DNA from: Alteromonas ponticola
GTDB lineage: Bacteria; Pseudomonadota; Gammaproteobacteria; Enterobacterales; Alteromonadaceae
Direction: 5' to 3'
Length of the DNA: 64,000 nt
Assembly (NCBI RefSeq): GCF_012911815.1
Contig: NZ_JAATNW010000006.1
Coordinates: 1 to 64,000 of the forward strand
The translations under genes were made by a program, and so were the position numbers. Position 1 is the stretch's first letter. Each line of letters starts with the position of its first letter. Shown here piece after piece: positions 30,634 to 44,127 of the stretch. Below the pieces are notes generated by a model. The model was given only the letters and a program-made list of their open reading frames with translations, was not told the DNA's origin and did not search any database.

Positions 30634-31809
30634 GTGAACAATTCTGTATTGGCGGATATTAAACGTATCCAGGCGATTGAAGCAGTCCCCCATATCATGA
30701 AAGTCTTATCAGATATTACCGGCCTTCGATTTATATGTATTGCGCGTGTGACTGAAAGTAATTGGACGATGTGCGCCGTATTAGATTTGGTCAACTTTAA
30801 TCTATCCCCAGGTGATGAACTCGAAATCCACACAACTTTCTGTCAACAAGTTCGCCGCTCTTCCAAACCAATTGTCATTGACAATGTTCAGGAAGATGAA
30901 ATTTATTGTGATAATCCCATCCCGAAAATGTATCAATTTGAAAGTTACTTTTCCTATCCCATTTATGACAATAAGGGGAACTTTTTCGGAACGTTGTGCG
31001 GGTTAGATCCAAGTCCCGCAAAATTGAAAAATCCCGCGGTTGAAAGCCAAATTGCAGCCTTTTCTGATTTGCTTTCTCGCCAACTTATGGCGCAGGAGAG
31101 CTATGAAAAGATGGAAACGGCCCTAATTGACGCAAAAGATGCGGCACGTTTACGTGAACAATATATTGCAGTCTTAGGGCATGATATTCGTACCCCACTT
31201 TCTTCACTTTCGCTTTGCGTTGATTTGCTCGCCGACCAGCTATCCGATGAATTTTCGCTAAAAATTCTTACTAAAATGTCGAACAGCGTTAAAAGAATGA
31301 ACGGATTAATCAGCGATGTCATGGATTTCACCCATGGTCGGGTTGGTGATGGCATAAAATTACATCTTAGAACAAATAAAAATCTGGCTTCGCGACTTGA
31401 ACATACAGTATCTGAGCTATCCGGATTACATCCTTCATGCAGAATAAGCAGCAACATCAATCTAAGCGTCGCAGTTAACTGTGATTCTGATCGCATTTGC
31501 CAGTTACTCTCCAACTTACTGATCAATGCCATCACCCATGGCGATAGTGCGCAACCTATTTTCGTTTCAGCATATATAGAAGAGGAGAGATTTATTGTTG
31601 AAGTGAAAAATCATGGTTTGGAAATTCCCGATTCTGTCCGCCAGCAACTGTTTCAACCGTTTTGGCGCAGTCAGCACAATAAAGAGAGCAAAGGACTTGG
31701 CTTGGGGCTGTTTATCGCCTCTGAAATCGCTAAAGCTCACCATGGCGAGTTGCTGGTGAAATCAGAAAATGATGTAACGACCTTTTCGTTCTCAATGCAG
31801 TTAGCCTGA
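30634..31809 (+). CDS. soluble GAF-domain sensor histidine kinase
   Basis: A 391-residue histidine kinase without transmembrane segments. A GAF domain (about 15-155; FCQQVRRSSKPIVIDNVQEDE, SYFSYPIYDNKGNFFGTLCGLD) is followed by HisKA with the phospho-acceptor H183 in LGHDIRTPLSSL and an HATPase with N box LLSNLLINAITHG, and GLGLGLFIASEIAKAH. It starts at GTG 30634 with GAAGAG upstream. No response regulator lies beside it, so the partner is unknown. The input is presumably a cytosolic ligand or redox signal. Confidence 0.88.
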   Translation: MNNSVLADIKRIQAIEAVPHIMKVLSDITGLRFICIARVTESNWTMCAVLDLVNFNLSPGDELEIHTTFCQQVRRSSKPIVIDNVQEDEIYCDNPIPKMYQFESYFSYPIYDNKGNFFGTLCGLDPSPAKLKNPAVESQIAAFSDLLSRQLMAQESYEKMETALIDAKDAARLREQYIAVLGHDIRTPLSSLSLCVDLLADQLSDEFSLKILTKMSNSVKRMNGLISDVMDFTHGRVGDGIKLHLRTNKNLASRLEHTVSELSGLHPSCRISSNINLSVAVNCDSDRICQLLSNLLINAITHGDSAQPIFVSAYIEEERFIVEVKNHGLEIPDSVRQQLFQPFWRSQHNKESKGLGLGLFIASEIAKAHHGELLVKSENDVTTFSFSMQLA

Positions 31810-31875
31810 CTAGCGGTGTGTCACTCATCTATGAAGTATCAGCAAAGCTGACAACTCAAAAAGAATTACACACAC

Positions 31876-31907
31876 AAAAAAACGGCCATTAAGGCCGTTT
31901 TTCTTTT
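31876..31907. terminator. bidirectional terminator between sensor kinase and gyrB
   Basis: AAACGGCC-ATTAA-GGCCGTTT with an A-run on the left and a T-run on the right can end both the rightward kinase transcript and the leftward gyrB transcript. Confidence 0.9.
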
Positions 31908-31917
31908 CAACTCTCGA

Positions 31918-35441
<3,524 letters not shown>

Positions 35442-35501
35442 AAAAATCTCAAAGAAGGTAGTAACACGCCCTCAATCGTTTAAGGGCGTATATGAACGCT
35501 G

Positions 35502-36605
35502 CTACAGACGCATTGGCATGATGACGTAAAGCGCCGAATCATCATTAGCAGCTTCGATCAGTGCACTTGCGTTAGCGTCTGACAAAGAAATTTTAACTGA
35601 TTCAGATGAAAGTGAATTGAGAACATCAATAAGGTACGCGACATTGAAACCAATTTCTAAATCATCCCCTTGATAATCTACATCAACGATTTCTTCTGCT
35701 TCTTCCTGCTCTGGGTTATTTGCCGTTATCTTAAGCTCACCCGATGATAGATTTAAGCGTACTCCACGAAACTTTTCATTTGATAAGATTGCCGCGCGAG
35801 AAAATGCTTCTTTCAACACCGCTTTACTGGCAGTAATCACTTTATCGCCATCTTTAGGCAACACGCGACGGTAATCCGGAAAACGGCCGTCAACCAGCTT
35901 ACTGGTGAAAATGAATTCGCTCGAAAATAAACGAAGGTGATTCGCGCCAATCTGAATTTTCAACGACTTGTCTTCTTCACCAATCAAACGAGAGATTTCT
36001 AACACGCCCTTGCGCGGAATGATAACCTGACGTACCGGCAGGTTAGCCCCTTCAAAACCAAAGCGACACAGGGCCAAACGGTGACCATCGGTTGCAACTG
36101 TACGCACAAGATTGTCTTCCGTTTCTAGTGACATGCCGTTTAAATAGTAACGAACATCTTGTTGCGCCATGGAAAAATGCGTGCTGTCGATAAGGTGCTT
36201 GAGATCACTGGAAGTCACTTCAAACTCAACTTCCCCTTCCCAATCTTCAAGGTTTGGATAATCGTTCGCTGAGAGCGTTGATAAAGTATATTTACCCCGA
36301 CCGGCTTTGATTAATGCTTTGTTGCCATCCAGTGAAAACTGAATATCCGAGCCATCGGAAAGACCCCGAATAATATCAAACAACTTTTTTGCCGGAACAG
36401 TAATTTCACCCTCTTGAAAATCACCCTCAAGAGGCGTGCTGGCGATCAATTCAACCTCCAGATCTGTACCAGTTAACCAAAGTGAACCTTCACTAACCTT
36501 AATCAGCACATTAGATAGGATTGGTAAGGTGTGACGTCGTTCAACTGCGCCTGACACTAATTGAAGGGGTTGCAAAAATTTTTCTCGGCTGATTGCAAAT
36601 TTCAT
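35502..36605 (-). CDS. dnaN: DNA polymerase III sliding clamp (beta subunit)
   Basis: The 367-residue processivity clamp, three tandem clamp domains. The start MKFAISREKFLQPLQLVSGAVERRHTLPILSNVL and the end YVIMPMRL are those of the gammaproteobacterial protein (E. coli 366). It sits 46 bp after dnaA and 60 bp before recF in the canonical dnaA-dnaN-recF-gyrB order. Confidence 0.98.
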   Translation of the reverse strand: MKFAISREKFLQPLQLVSGAVERRHTLPILSNVLIKVSEGSLWLTGTDLEVELIASTPLEGDFQEGEITVPAKKLFDIIRGLSDGSDIQFSLDGNKALIKAGRGKYTLSTLSANDYPNLEDWEGEVEFEVTSSDLKHLIDSTHFSMAQQDVRYYLNGMSLETEDNLVRTVATDGHRLALCRFGFEGANLPVRQVIIPRKGVLEISRLIGEEDKSLKIQIGANHLRLFSSEFIFTSKLVDGRFPDYRRVLPKDGDKVITASKAVLKEAFSRAAILSNEKFRGVRLNLSSGELKITANNPEQEEAEEIVDVDYQGDDLEIGFNVAYLIDVLNSLSSESVKISLSDANASALIEAANDDSALYVIMPMRL

Positions 36606-36651
36606 CGGTTCTTGTTGCGCCTCTTTTAATGCATCTTAACGGATTTAAAAG

Positions 36652-38088
36652 TTAAGAAGATAACGTCCTGATTAGGTTTTTATAGTCTTCCTTTATATCA
36701 TGACTTTCTTCTCTTAGCTGCTCTATTTTTCGACATGCGTGCAGAACAGTAGTGTGATCACGTCCGCCAAACGCGTTGCCCAATTCAGGTAAACTGTGAT
36801 TGGTTAGCTCCTTCGCTAACGCCATGGCAACTTGTCGTGGCCTTGCTACACTGCGGCTGCGACGCTTGGAAAGAATATCCGCAACTTTAATTTTATAGTA
36901 ATCAGCTACGGTTTTTTGAATATTATCAACCGTAACTAACTTTTCCTGCAACGCAAGTAAATCTCGCAGCGCTTCGCGAACAAAATCAATAGTAATTGGT
37001 CTGCCGGTAAAGTTGGCATTGGCGATGACGCGATTCAAGGCACCCTCAAGCTCACGCACATTAGAACGCAATCGCTTGGCGATAAAGAAAGCCACTTCAT
37101 TCGGAAGAGTGATTCTATTTTCAGTGGCTTTGCGCATTAAAATCGCCACCCGGGTCTCTAACTCAGGTGGCTCTATCGCAATGGTTAAGCCCCAGCCGAA
37201 GCGAGATTTTAAGCGATCCTCTACCCCATCAATTTCTTTTGGATAGCGATCCGACGTCAAAATAATTTGCTGATTACCTTCGAGCAACGCGTTAAAGGTA
37301 TGGAAAAATTCTTCCTGAGAGCGCTCTTTGTTGGCGAAAAATTGTATATCGTCAATTAACAACGCATCAACCGAACGATAAAAACGCTTAAAATCTTCGA
37401 TAGCATTATTTTGTAATGCCTTGACCATATCCTGAACAAAGCGTTCGGAGTGCATGTAGACAATTTTAGCATTTTGGCGATTAGCAATAATGCCATTACC
37501 CACTGCATGCAGTAAGTGTGTCTTACCCAGACCCGTACCGCCATATATAAATAACGGGTTATAGGAGCCGCCGGGGTTATTAGCGACCTGGGTAGCGGCA
37601 GCCCTGGCTAATTGGTTTGATTTACCTTCTACAAAGTTTTCAAACTGGTAATTGGGATTAATATTGCTTTTGTGCTTTGCCGCTTCAGGAATCGGGACCA
37701 CGTTGGGTGAACTATGCAATCTATTGGCTTCAGCCTGCTTATGTAGATTCTCACTAATAGCTATGGTTGGAGAATTTGCAGGGGTTGGTACCGACTCGTT
37801 CGCTGTATGACTTAACGAGCTGGTAACCGTGGCCCGATTTACGCTGGTGCGTCGACTTGCCACTTCCAGTCGCAACTGAGGTGCGTCGTTGCCTGCAAAC
37901 TCAGCAAACAAGGCGGTGACTTTGTCACGGTACTTATCCCGTACCCAGTCGAGAATAAAACGATTAGGCGCAAATAACGTAATAACGTCAGCCTGCTCAT
38001 CTGATGTCAACGGTCTTATCCACATGCTGAACTGCTGGTTAGGCAATTCCTGCCGTAACCTATCAAGACAGAGGTTCCATAATGACAT
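36652..38088 (-). CDS. dnaA: chromosomal replication initiator DnaA
   Basis: A 478-residue AAA+ initiator. Domain I ([21 protein letters not shown]), a variable linker of about 80 residues, the ATPase with Walker [14 protein letters not shown] and Walker [10 protein letters not shown], and the DNA-binding domain with [17 protein letters not shown] are all present. The start is ATG 38088 with GGAGC upstream; a frame reaching 38175 adds 29 unrelated residues. A perfect DnaA box lies 64 bp into the gene and others lie upstream, consistent with autoregulation. Confidence 0.98.
   Translation of the reverse strand: MSLWNLCLDRLRQELPNQQFSMWIRPLTSDEQADVITLFAPNRFILDWVRDKYRDKVTALFAEFAGNDAPQLRLEVASRRTSVNRATVTSSLSHTANESVPTPANSPTIAISENLHKQAEANRLHSSPNVVPIPEAAKHKSNINPNYQFENFVEGKSNQLARAAATQVANNPGGSYNPLFIYGGTGLGKTHLLHAVGNGIIANRQNAKIVYMHSERFVQDMVKALQNNAIEDFKRFYRSVDALLIDDIQFFANKERSQEEFFHTFNALLEGNQQIILTSDRYPKEIDGVEDRLKSRFGWGLTIAIEPPELETRVAILMRKATENRITLPNEVAFFIAKRLRSNVRELEGALNRVIANANFTGRPITIDFVREALRDLLALQEKLVTVDNIQKTVADYYKIKVADILSKRRSRSVARPRQVAMALAKELTNHSLPELGNAFGGRDHTTVLHACRKIEQLREESHDIKEDYKNLIRTLSS
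38016..38024 (+). promoter_or_regulatory. DnaA box within the 5' end of dnaA
   Basis: TTATCCACA (plus strand) lies in the codons for MWIR of DnaA, 64-72 bp downstream of the start codon. The peptide is conserved but the codon choice that creates a perfect box is not required. Confidence 0.55.
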
Positions 38089-38417
38089 GGTAAAAAAATG
38101 CTCCAATGCGCGACGAACTACGAATCGACAAAACAATGTTAACGAAAAAGAATTATATGAGAATGGATATTTCACAATAAGAAATATCTAACGTAGCGCA
38201 ATTTTTTAAAGGTTTAGTTTTATGCTGTGGATTATCCTTGTTTTAGTCAGAAATGTAAATCAGGATCGCGTAAGATCATTAAGATCGTTTTGTTATATAC
38301 CTGTTTTTACTTATTAATATTTATTAACTTGCTTGACAAACCTTGTAACCGCAGATCTACTGTACATACGATCAACGCTTAGAAAAACTGGTCAGAAATG
38401 TGAAAAATGGCACTTAT

Positions 38418-38454
38418 TGTGGATAACTAAAAAGGTGATTTAAACTTATGCACA
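38418..38454. promoter_or_regulatory. pair of DnaA boxes in the dnaA-rpmH region
   Basis: A perfect box on the minus strand (38418-38426) and TTATGCACA on the plus strand (38446-38454) face each other 19 bp apart. The same TTATGCACA variant recurs in oriC at 45918. Likely DnaA autoregulatory sites. Confidence 0.6.
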
Positions 38455-38533
38455 CCGTTATCTTTGATTTTTTTACCTAATATGCTTCTGCACAAATATC
38501 CAACATTATTTTCGCTTTTTCTCGTTGTTAAGA

Positions 38534-38562
38534 TTGACAGCAAGGCTTTAGATCTCTAGAAT
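38534..38562 (+). promoter_or_regulatory. rpmH-rnpA operon promoter
   Basis: A consensus TTGACA (38534-38539), a 17-bp spacer and TAGAAT (38557-38562) give a start near 38569 and a 95-nt leader. It is among the strongest sigma70 promoters in the window, as expected for a ribosomal-protein gene. Confidence 0.8.
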
Positions 38563-38663
38563 TCAGCGTCCTTTTGGAAGGGTAGCAAGAAGATAACGCA
38601 CTTTTAATTCCGTGAGTTATTGAATAACTGCCTAAATTTAATTTTGTTTGTGAGACTTTGGTC

Positions 38664-38798
38664 ATGAAAAGAACATTTCAACCGAGCAACCTAAAGCGTA
38701 AGCGTTCACACGGTTTCCGTGCTCGTATGGCGACCAAAAACGGTCGTAAAGTACTTGCAGCTCGCCGTGCTAAGGGCCGTGCTCGCCTTTCAGCTTAA
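38664..38798 (+). CDS. rpmH: 50S ribosomal protein L34
   Basis: A 44-residue, very basic ribosomal protein. The sequence opens [19 protein letters not shown] and ends in [11 protein letters not shown], a full-length L34. It heads the rpmH-rnpA-yidD-yidC operon, divergent from dnaA as in most bacteria; rnpA begins 15 bp downstream. Confidence 0.98.
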   Translation: MKRTFQPSNLKRKRSHGFRARMATKNGRKVLAARRAKGRARLSA

Positions 38799-38813
38799 TG
38801 GTAAGTTGCCAAA

Positions 38814-39176
38814 GTGGGCGAAAATCAATTTTCTAGGGAGTTACGATTACTAACTCCCTCCCACTTTACCCGCGTTTTTAATCAGGCTATTCCAGCCGTC
38901 TCTCCTGCTTTTACCTTACTTGCCAGACATAATCAGCTTGAAAAACCCAGGCTTGGCATCACATTGTCTAAAAAGCGCATCAGAAAAGCACACGACCGTA
39001 ACCGCATTAAAAGGTTAATTCGTGAAAGTTTTCGTCACAAAACTCATCAACTGCCGTCGATAGATATTATTGTGGTAGGAAAGTCAGGCGCCGACAAATT
39101 AAGCAATGACGAGATATTTAAAACTTTGGAAAAGCAATGGCAAAAGTTAGCCAAACGTTGCGCAGAATCACGATAG
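38814..39176 (+). CDS. rnpA: ribonuclease P protein component
   Basis: The 120-residue protein subunit of RNase P, which matures tRNA 5' ends with the M1 RNA. The basic signature [20 protein letters not shown] is the RNR motif; [10 protein letters not shown] precedes it. GTG start at 38814. Its last 40 bp overlap the yidD start in another frame. Confidence 0.95.
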   Translation: MGENQFSRELRLLTPSHFTRVFNQAIPAVSPAFTLLARHNQLEKPRLGITLSKKRIRKAHDRNRIKRLIRESFRHKTHQLPSIDIIVVGKSGADKLSNDEIFKTLEKQWQKLAKRCAESR

Positions 39177-39406
39177 CTATACCTCTTATTCTGATTTGGG
39201 GTTACAAATTGTTGATTTCACCGATGCTTGGTCAACGCTGCAGGTTCCACCCAACCTGCTCGCAATACGCCATTGATGCATTAAAAACACATGGATTAGT
39301 AAATGGCGGTTGGTTATCGGTTAAACGCATATTAAAATGCCACCCATTGCACGAGGGTGGATATGATCCGGTCCCAAACAAACAAAACAATAAACCTATA
39401 AAGTAA
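39137..39406 (+). CDS. yidD: membrane protein insertion efficiency factor YidD
   Basis: An 89-residue YidD protein with the cysteine pattern [15 protein letters not shown] and [14 protein letters not shown]. An N-terminal amphipathic segment ([18 protein letters not shown]) associates with the inner membrane. It overlaps rnpA by 40 bp and precedes yidC by 10 bp, the standard order, and helps YidC-dependent insertion. Confidence 0.95.
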   Translation: MAKVSQTLRRITIAIPLILIWGYKLLISPMLGQRCRFHPTCSQYAIDALKTHGLVNGGWLSVKRILKCHPLHEGGYDPVPNKQNNKPIK

Positions 39407-39416
39407 AGAGACCTCT

Positions 39417-41081
39417 ATGGAATCGCAACGTAGTTTTCTGGTGATAGGCCTGGCACTTGTCAGTTTTCTGCTATGGCAGCAATGGCACGTGGATTATGGT
39501 CCAAAGCCCGTCGAGCAAGTCGGCACGGAACAATCAATCCCATCACAAAATGAGGGTGTTGCTTCAGCTGGCCAAACGTCACAAGTAAACGAAGACGTAC
39601 CCGCATCAGCCTCTCAGTCAGCCGAACAGTTACCTGCTGTTGAAACTTCTTCATCGCGTTTAATCTCCGTAACAACCGATACTCTGGATGTGAAAATAGA
39701 TTTAGTGGGTGGTGATGTTGTCTATGCAGATTTGCTCCAGTTTCCAGTAAAGCAGGATTCGTCGCAGCCTTACAGCTTATTGCGCAATAATGACCAGCTC
39801 TATATAGCACAAAGTGGTTTGGTTGGCGGAAATGGTCCTGACGGCAGTTCACAAGGTCGACCTCGATACAGTGTTGACCAGGAAAGCTTTAAACTCGAAG
39901 GTGAAACACTGGCAATTCCGCTGACGTGGAGGAATGAGACAGGCATTGTTGTAACAAAAACACTGACTTTTACCCGCGGCAAACATGATATCGATGTCAC
40001 CTACACGATTAAAAATAACAGTCCTCAAACCGCAAATTTTCAACAATATGCTCAGTTGAAGCAGGTTATGGCTGATTCTGATGGCAATGTGTTTATGCCG
40101 ACATACCGTGGTGCCGCTTACTCTACTGAAGATGAACGTTACGACAAATACACCTTTGATGATATCGAAGATAAGAATTTGCGTGAAACCACACCCGGCG
40201 GTTGGGTTGGTATGCTGGAACATTATTTCGTTTCTGCGTGGGTACCACCCCAGGATGAAGTAAATAAAATCTACAGCCGCCTGATTCGCAACCAATATGC
40301 CATTATTGGTTTTACCGGTGAACCTATTAATATTGCCACTGGTGAGTCTGCCACGTTGGCTACACAACTTTATTTGGGTCCAAAAGATCAGGATGAACTC
40401 GCAACTATTGCGCGCGGGTTAGACTTAACCGTTGATTACGGCGTGTTGTGGTGGATTTCTCAGCCCTTATTCAAATTACTCCAGTTTTTGCATGGTTTAG
40501 TAGGTAACTGGGGCCTGGCAATTATTCTGATCACCATCATCGTCAAGGGAATTATGTATCCCCTGACGAAAAAGCAATATGAATCAATGGCTAAGCTGCG
40601 TAATTTAGCACCAAAGATGCAGCAGTTAAAAGAACGCTATGGTGATGACCGTCAAAAAATGTCGCAAGGCATGATGGATTTATACCGTAAGGAGAAGGTC
40701 AACCCCATGGGAGGTTGTTTCCCCTTATTGCTGCAAATGCCGATATTTCTGGCCCTATATTGGGTACTGATGGAAAGTGTGGAATTACGTCATGCGGATT
40801 TCTATTTATGGATTACCGACTTGTCCGTTAAAGATCCGTTCTACGTGTTACCCATCTTGACGGGTGCCAGTATGTATCTGTTACAAAAGCTACAACCCAA
40901 TACTATTAGCGACCCCATGCAGCAAAAAATTATGCAATGGATGCCGGTGATGATGAGTGTCTTTTTCCTTTGGTTCCCGGCTGGGTTAGTACTTTACTGG
41001 TTAATCAGTAACGTGATTACCCTGATTCAGGCAAAGATAATTTACGCCTCGATGGAAAAGCGCGGATTACAAACTAAATAA
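39417..41081 (+). CDS. yidC: membrane protein insertase YidC
   Basis: A 554-residue Oxa1/YidC insertase of the Gram-negative type. A first transmembrane helix (SFLVIGLALVSFLLWQQW) leads to a large periplasmic beta domain (about 60-340) and the conserved five-helix core: WGLAIILITIIVKGIMYPLTKKQ, MGGCFPLLLQMPIFLALYWVL and LVLYWLISNVITLIQ, with the hydrophilic-groove arginine region included in PLTKKQYESMAKL. It inserts proteins such as the F0 subunits encoded 11 kb away. A terminator follows. Confidence 0.97.
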   Translation: MESQRSFLVIGLALVSFLLWQQWHVDYGPKPVEQVGTEQSIPSQNEGVASAGQTSQVNEDVPASASQSAEQLPAVETSSSRLISVTTDTLDVKIDLVGGDVVYADLLQFPVKQDSSQPYSLLRNNDQLYIAQSGLVGGNGPDGSSQGRPRYSVDQESFKLEGETLAIPLTWRNETGIVVTKTLTFTRGKHDIDVTYTIKNNSPQTANFQQYAQLKQVMADSDGNVFMPTYRGAAYSTEDERYDKYTFDDIEDKNLRETTPGGWVGMLEHYFVSAWVPPQDEVNKIYSRLIRNQYAIIGFTGEPINIATGESATLATQLYLGPKDQDELATIARGLDLTVDYGVLWWISQPLFKLLQFLHGLVGNWGLAIILITIIVKGIMYPLTKKQYESMAKLRNLAPKMQQLKERYGDDRQKMSQGMMDLYRKEKVNPMGGCFPLLLQMPIFLALYWVLMESVELRHADFYLWITDLSVKDPFYVLPILTGASMYLLQKLQPNTISDPMQQKIMQWMPVMMSVFFLWFPAGLVLYWLISNVITLIQAKIIYASMEKRGLQTK

Positions 41082-41090
41082 TTTAACGTA

Positions 41091-41115
41091 AAAACAGCCC
41101 TTTAAGGGCTGTTTT
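41091..41115 (+). terminator. terminator after yidC
   Basis: AAAACAGCCC-TTTAA-GGGCTGTTTT, a 10-bp perfect stem ending in four T. It separates the rpmH-yidC operon from yajQ-mnmE. Confidence 0.8.
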
Positions 41116-41136
41116 GATAACGTAAGGGGAAAACGA

Positions 41137-41619
41137 ATGCCATCTTTTGATATTGTGTCAGAAATCAACATGGAAGAAGTGCGCAACGCTACAGAAAACG
41201 CCAGCAGAGAGTTGTCAACACGGTTTGATTTTCGTGGCGTTGATGCCAGCTTCGAATACAAAGACAAAACAGTAAAGATGCAAGCGGAAGCAGAATTTCA
41301 GTTGCAGCAAATGGAATCAATTTTTCGAAACGCATGCGCAAAACGAAATCTGGATACCTCAGCCATGGATGTGAAAGACTTTGACCATCGTGGTAAGAAC
41401 TATTACCAGACCATCGCTTTCAAAGAAGGAATCGAGCAAGACGTGGCCAAGAAAATCGTTAAACTTATCAAGGAAGCAAAGCTGAAAGTGCAGACATCGA
41501 TTCAAGGTGACCAGTTGCGTGTTACCGGAAAGAAACGTGATGACTTACAGGAAGTTATTGCTTTGATTAAGCAGTCCGATTTGGGCCAACCATTTCAGTA
41601 CAATAACTTCAGAGATTAG
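41137..41619 (+). CDS. yajQ: YajQ family nucleotide-binding protein
   Basis: A 160-residue UPF0234/YajQ protein, two ferredoxin-like halves. The opening [18 protein letters not shown] and the block TRFDFRG, as well as the end FQYNNFRD, are diagnostic. Some members bind c-di-GMP and act as effectors with transcription factors. In the lineages I know best yajQ lies elsewhere, so its place between yidC and mnmE is unusual. It starts 21 bp after the yidC terminator. Confidence 0.93.
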   Translation: MPSFDIVSEINMEEVRNATENASRELSTRFDFRGVDASFEYKDKTVKMQAEAEFQLQQMESIFRNACAKRNLDTSAMDVKDFDHRGKNYYQTIAFKEGIEQDVAKKIVKLIKEAKLKVQTSIQGDQLRVTGKKRDDLQEVIALIKQSDLGQPFQYNNFRD

Positions 41620-41624
41620 TAGAC

Positions 41625-43007
41625 GTGGAATTCCCTTCACACGAAACCATTGTTGCACAAGCAACGGCACCCGGTAGAGGAGGTGTAGGGATAGTCCGTG
41701 TCTCTGGCCCAAAAGCCCAAGTGGTTTGCGAAGCTATTTTACACTCTACGCTGAGACCTAGAGTGGCGTCGTACAGTTCTTTCTACGACTCTCAGGGAAA
41801 TATCATCGATCAGGGCATTGCGCTCTATTTTGCTGGTCCAAATTCATTTACTGGCGAAGATGTACTTGAGTTGCACGGCCATGGCGGACAAGTCGTCATG
41901 GACATGCTGATTGATGCGGTACTGCAAGTTCCGGGCATACGCCTGGCGAAGCCCGGAGAATTCAGCGAACAGGCATTCTTGAATGACAAACTGGATTTGG
42001 CGCAGGCAGAAGCCATTGCTGATTTGATTGACGCCAGCTCACAACAGGCCGCTCGTAGTGCCCTGCGTTCACTCCAGGGTGAATTTTCTCAGCAAATCAA
42101 TCTACTCGCTGAACAGGTCATTCATTTACGTATGTATGTAGAAGCCGCCATTGATTTTCCTGATGAAGAAATTGATTTCTTGTCAGATGGTAAAGTGGCA
42201 ACTGATCTCGCTTCCATTCTTGCTCAACTCAACAAAGTGCAACATCAGGCTAAACAGGGTTCATTGTTGCGCGAGGGTATGCACGTGGTAATCGCGGGCA
42301 GACCCAACGCAGGTAAATCCAGTTTGCTTAACGCACTGGCGGGCCGGGAAAGTGCGATTGTCACCGACATTGCGGGCACCACGCGGGACATTCTTAAAGA
42401 GCATATTCACATCGACGGTATGCCTGTGCATATAATCGATACCGCAGGATTAAGAGACAGTACGGATAAAGTTGAACTGATTGGTATAGAACGGGCATGG
42501 CAGGCTATTAAAGATGCTGACCGGGTATTATTTGTGGTGGATAGCACAGCATCTGACGAAATTGACCCTTATAAGATCTGGCCCGAGTTCATGCAGCGAT
42601 TGCCAGATAGTATGCCAATAACAGTAATCAGGAATAAGGCTGATTTGTCAGGTGAACCGATTGGTTTAGAAACCTTAACCTCGTCGCATAATGCCACCAG
42701 TATTATCAGATTATCTGCCAATACCGGCAACGGCATCGACATCCTGACCCAGCATCTAGCCAAAACGATGGGGCTGGATACTACATCTGAAGGTAAGTTT
42801 ATTGCCCGAAGACGTCACCTGGACGCTCTGCAAAACGCGCTCAGCCATATTGAAACAGGTCAGTTACAATTATCACAACACATTGCCGGTGAGTTGCTAG
42901 CCGAAGAATTACGACTAGCCCATCAACAACTCACCGAAATTACCGGTGAATTTACGTCTGACGACTTATTAAGTCGAATATTCTCTTCATTTTGTATTGG
43001 TAAATAA
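41625..43007 (+). CDS. mnmE: tRNA modification GTPase MnmE
   Basis: A 460-residue GTPase that, with MnmG, makes the cmnm5 group at wobble U34. It has an N-terminal folate-binding domain ([21 protein letters not shown]), a helical domain, an inserted G domain ([14 protein letters not shown] near 225-238, [12 protein letters not shown]), and the C-terminal CIGK with the essential cysteine. GTG start at 41625. Its partner mnmG lies beyond oriC, 3.3 kb away. Confidence 0.97.
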   Translation: MEFPSHETIVAQATAPGRGGVGIVRVSGPKAQVVCEAILHSTLRPRVASYSSFYDSQGNIIDQGIALYFAGPNSFTGEDVLELHGHGGQVVMDMLIDAVLQVPGIRLAKPGEFSEQAFLNDKLDLAQAEAIADLIDASSQQAARSALRSLQGEFSQQINLLAEQVIHLRMYVEAAIDFPDEEIDFLSDGKVATDLASILAQLNKVQHQAKQGSLLREGMHVVIAGRPNAGKSSLLNALAGRESAIVTDIAGTTRDILKEHIHIDGMPVHIIDTAGLRDSTDKVELIGIERAWQAIKDADRVLFVVDSTASDEIDPYKIWPEFMQRLPDSMPITVIRNKADLSGEPIGLETLTSSHNATSIIRLSANTGNGIDILTQHLAKTMGLDTTSEGKFIARRRHLDALQNALSHIETGQLQLSQHIAGELLAEELRLAHQQLTEITGEFTSDDLLSRIFSSFCIGK

Positions 43008-43008
43008 G

Positions 43009-43449
43009 ATGTCAAAATACGCAATTATTGTCGGCTCAGTGCTAGGTGCATCTGAGTATGTGGCAGACGCATTGGCTGAGGCTATTCAGCAAAATGGTGA
43101 TAGCGCTGAAATTTTCCTGTCACCCGATTTCACTGAAATTCCATCAGAGACTATCTGGATCATATGCACTTCAACGCATGGTGCTGGAGAGCTTCCCGAC
43201 AATATTCAGCACTTCGCACAACAACTTGAATTTGCCGATTTATCCGCTGTATCGGCCTACGTTATTGGTTTAGGCGATAGCAGTTATGACACCTTTTGCC
43301 ACGGCGCCAAAGCAATTGAGACGTTGCTTAAGCAAGGCGGTGCAACACTGTTATCAACGCCGTTGCATATCGATGTGCTCACCTACCCCATTCCAGAAGA
43401 TGAAGCCGTTGCCTGGTTTAAATCGCAAACGAGTCAACAGATAGCTTAA
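43009..43449 (+). CDS. mioC: flavodoxin-like protein MioC
   Basis: A 146-residue FMN-binding flavodoxin. The FMN-phosphate loop is GSVLGASEY; STHGAGELPDN and GLGDSSYDTFC contact the flavin. In E. coli mioC flanks oriC and is read towards it, and its transcription affects initiation. Here it also reads towards the origin, but dnaT, dnaC and a DUF4097 gene lie between. The start is 43009, one base after the mnmE stop. Confidence 0.92.
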   Translation: MSKYAIIVGSVLGASEYVADALAEAIQQNGDSAEIFLSPDFTEIPSETIWIICTSTHGAGELPDNIQHFAQQLEFADLSAVSAYVIGLGDSSYDTFCHGAKAIETLLKQGGATLLSTPLHIDVLTYPIPEDEAVAWFKSQTSQQIA

Positions 43450-43453
43450 CGTT

Positions 43454-44107
43454 ATGTTTACCGAAGCCGAGTACCACGCCCTATGCAGCCCGTTAGCGAA
43501 TGCCGCCCGGGTGCTTTACTGTTTAGGCTTGCGTCCTACCGCCAATGCGACCACGGCTGCATCTGAACCACTGAACTACAAATTTCTGCTTGCGCTGGTT
43601 AATGCAGACGCCACGGATCCTCCCTATACTCGCGGCAGACAACTAAACGATTTACTTAAATCACTTGAGCAGGCCGGTTTAATCGCCCTGCCCGCCTCAC
43701 TGTCGTTTTCTTCTTCACTAAATGGCAAGGTCATTCTGTTACCGCTTATTCAAACCAAGCACGACTCATTCAGTCACCTCCATCGACAGCATCAGGCGAT
43801 CAATATGAAATGGCAACCTGATGAGGCCTTATTTACTGAAATGGCCACCTTGCTAGGTGTTGTCGATAAATCCTATGATCAGGACGACATTAATGAATTT
43901 ATCGCTTATTGGTTAGGCCGCCCGTCGACGGTGCTCAGTCATTTTCAATGGACGCAAAAATTTGTTTATTCAATGCGCAATAAACGTTTCGGCCGAACCG
44001 AAACAAAAACACCCATCGATTCAAGCAAATTTGTTGAAGTTGCACCTTCTGTTGAAGCAGATGATAATACTCGTAAGCTGGTCGAAAAATATCGCCGTAA
44101 ACCGTAA
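43454..44107 (+). CDS. dnaT: DnaT-like primosomal protein
   Basis: A 217-residue protein assigned to the DnaT family. The C-terminal part (about 115-175: MKWQPDEALFTEMATLLGVV, EFIAYWLGRPSTVLSHFQWTQKFVYSMRN) matches the DnaT single-strand-binding domain. The N-terminal half is less conserved. DnaT passes PriA/PriB-bound forks to the DnaB-DnaC complex for replication restart. The dnaC gene follows 20 bp on, as in the E. coli dnaTC operon, which supports the call. Confidence 0.8.
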   Translation: MFTEAEYHALCSPLANAARVLYCLGLRPTANATTAASEPLNYKFLLALVNADATDPPYTRGRQLNDLLKSLEQAGLIALPASLSFSSSLNGKVILLPLIQTKHDSFSHLHRQHQAINMKWQPDEALFTEMATLLGVVDKSYDQDDINEFIAYWLGRPSTVLSHFQWTQKFVYSMRNKRFGRTETKTPIDSSKFVEVAPSVEADDNTRKLVEKYRRKP

Positions 44108-44127
44108 CCCAAGAAGACACAGACACT

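Larger units (their letters stand above)
38089..38663. other. dnaA-rpmH divergent intergenic region
   Basis: A very AT-rich 575-bp region holding the leftward dnaA promoter(s), which I could not place firmly, the rpmH promoter and three DnaA boxes: TGTGGATTA (38226-38234, one mismatch), TGTGGATAA (38418-38426, perfect) and TTATGCACA (38446-38454). It lacks the dense GATC sites seen at 45.8-46.2 kb, so I read it as the dnaA control region and not as the main origin. Confidence 0.65.

Noticed and set aside
38089..38663. Placing oriC between dnaA and rpmH, as in pseudomonads and many other bacteria
   Set aside because: It has DnaA boxes but lacks dense GATC sites and a clear unwinding element; the mnmG-side region at 45.8-46.2 kb has all of these.
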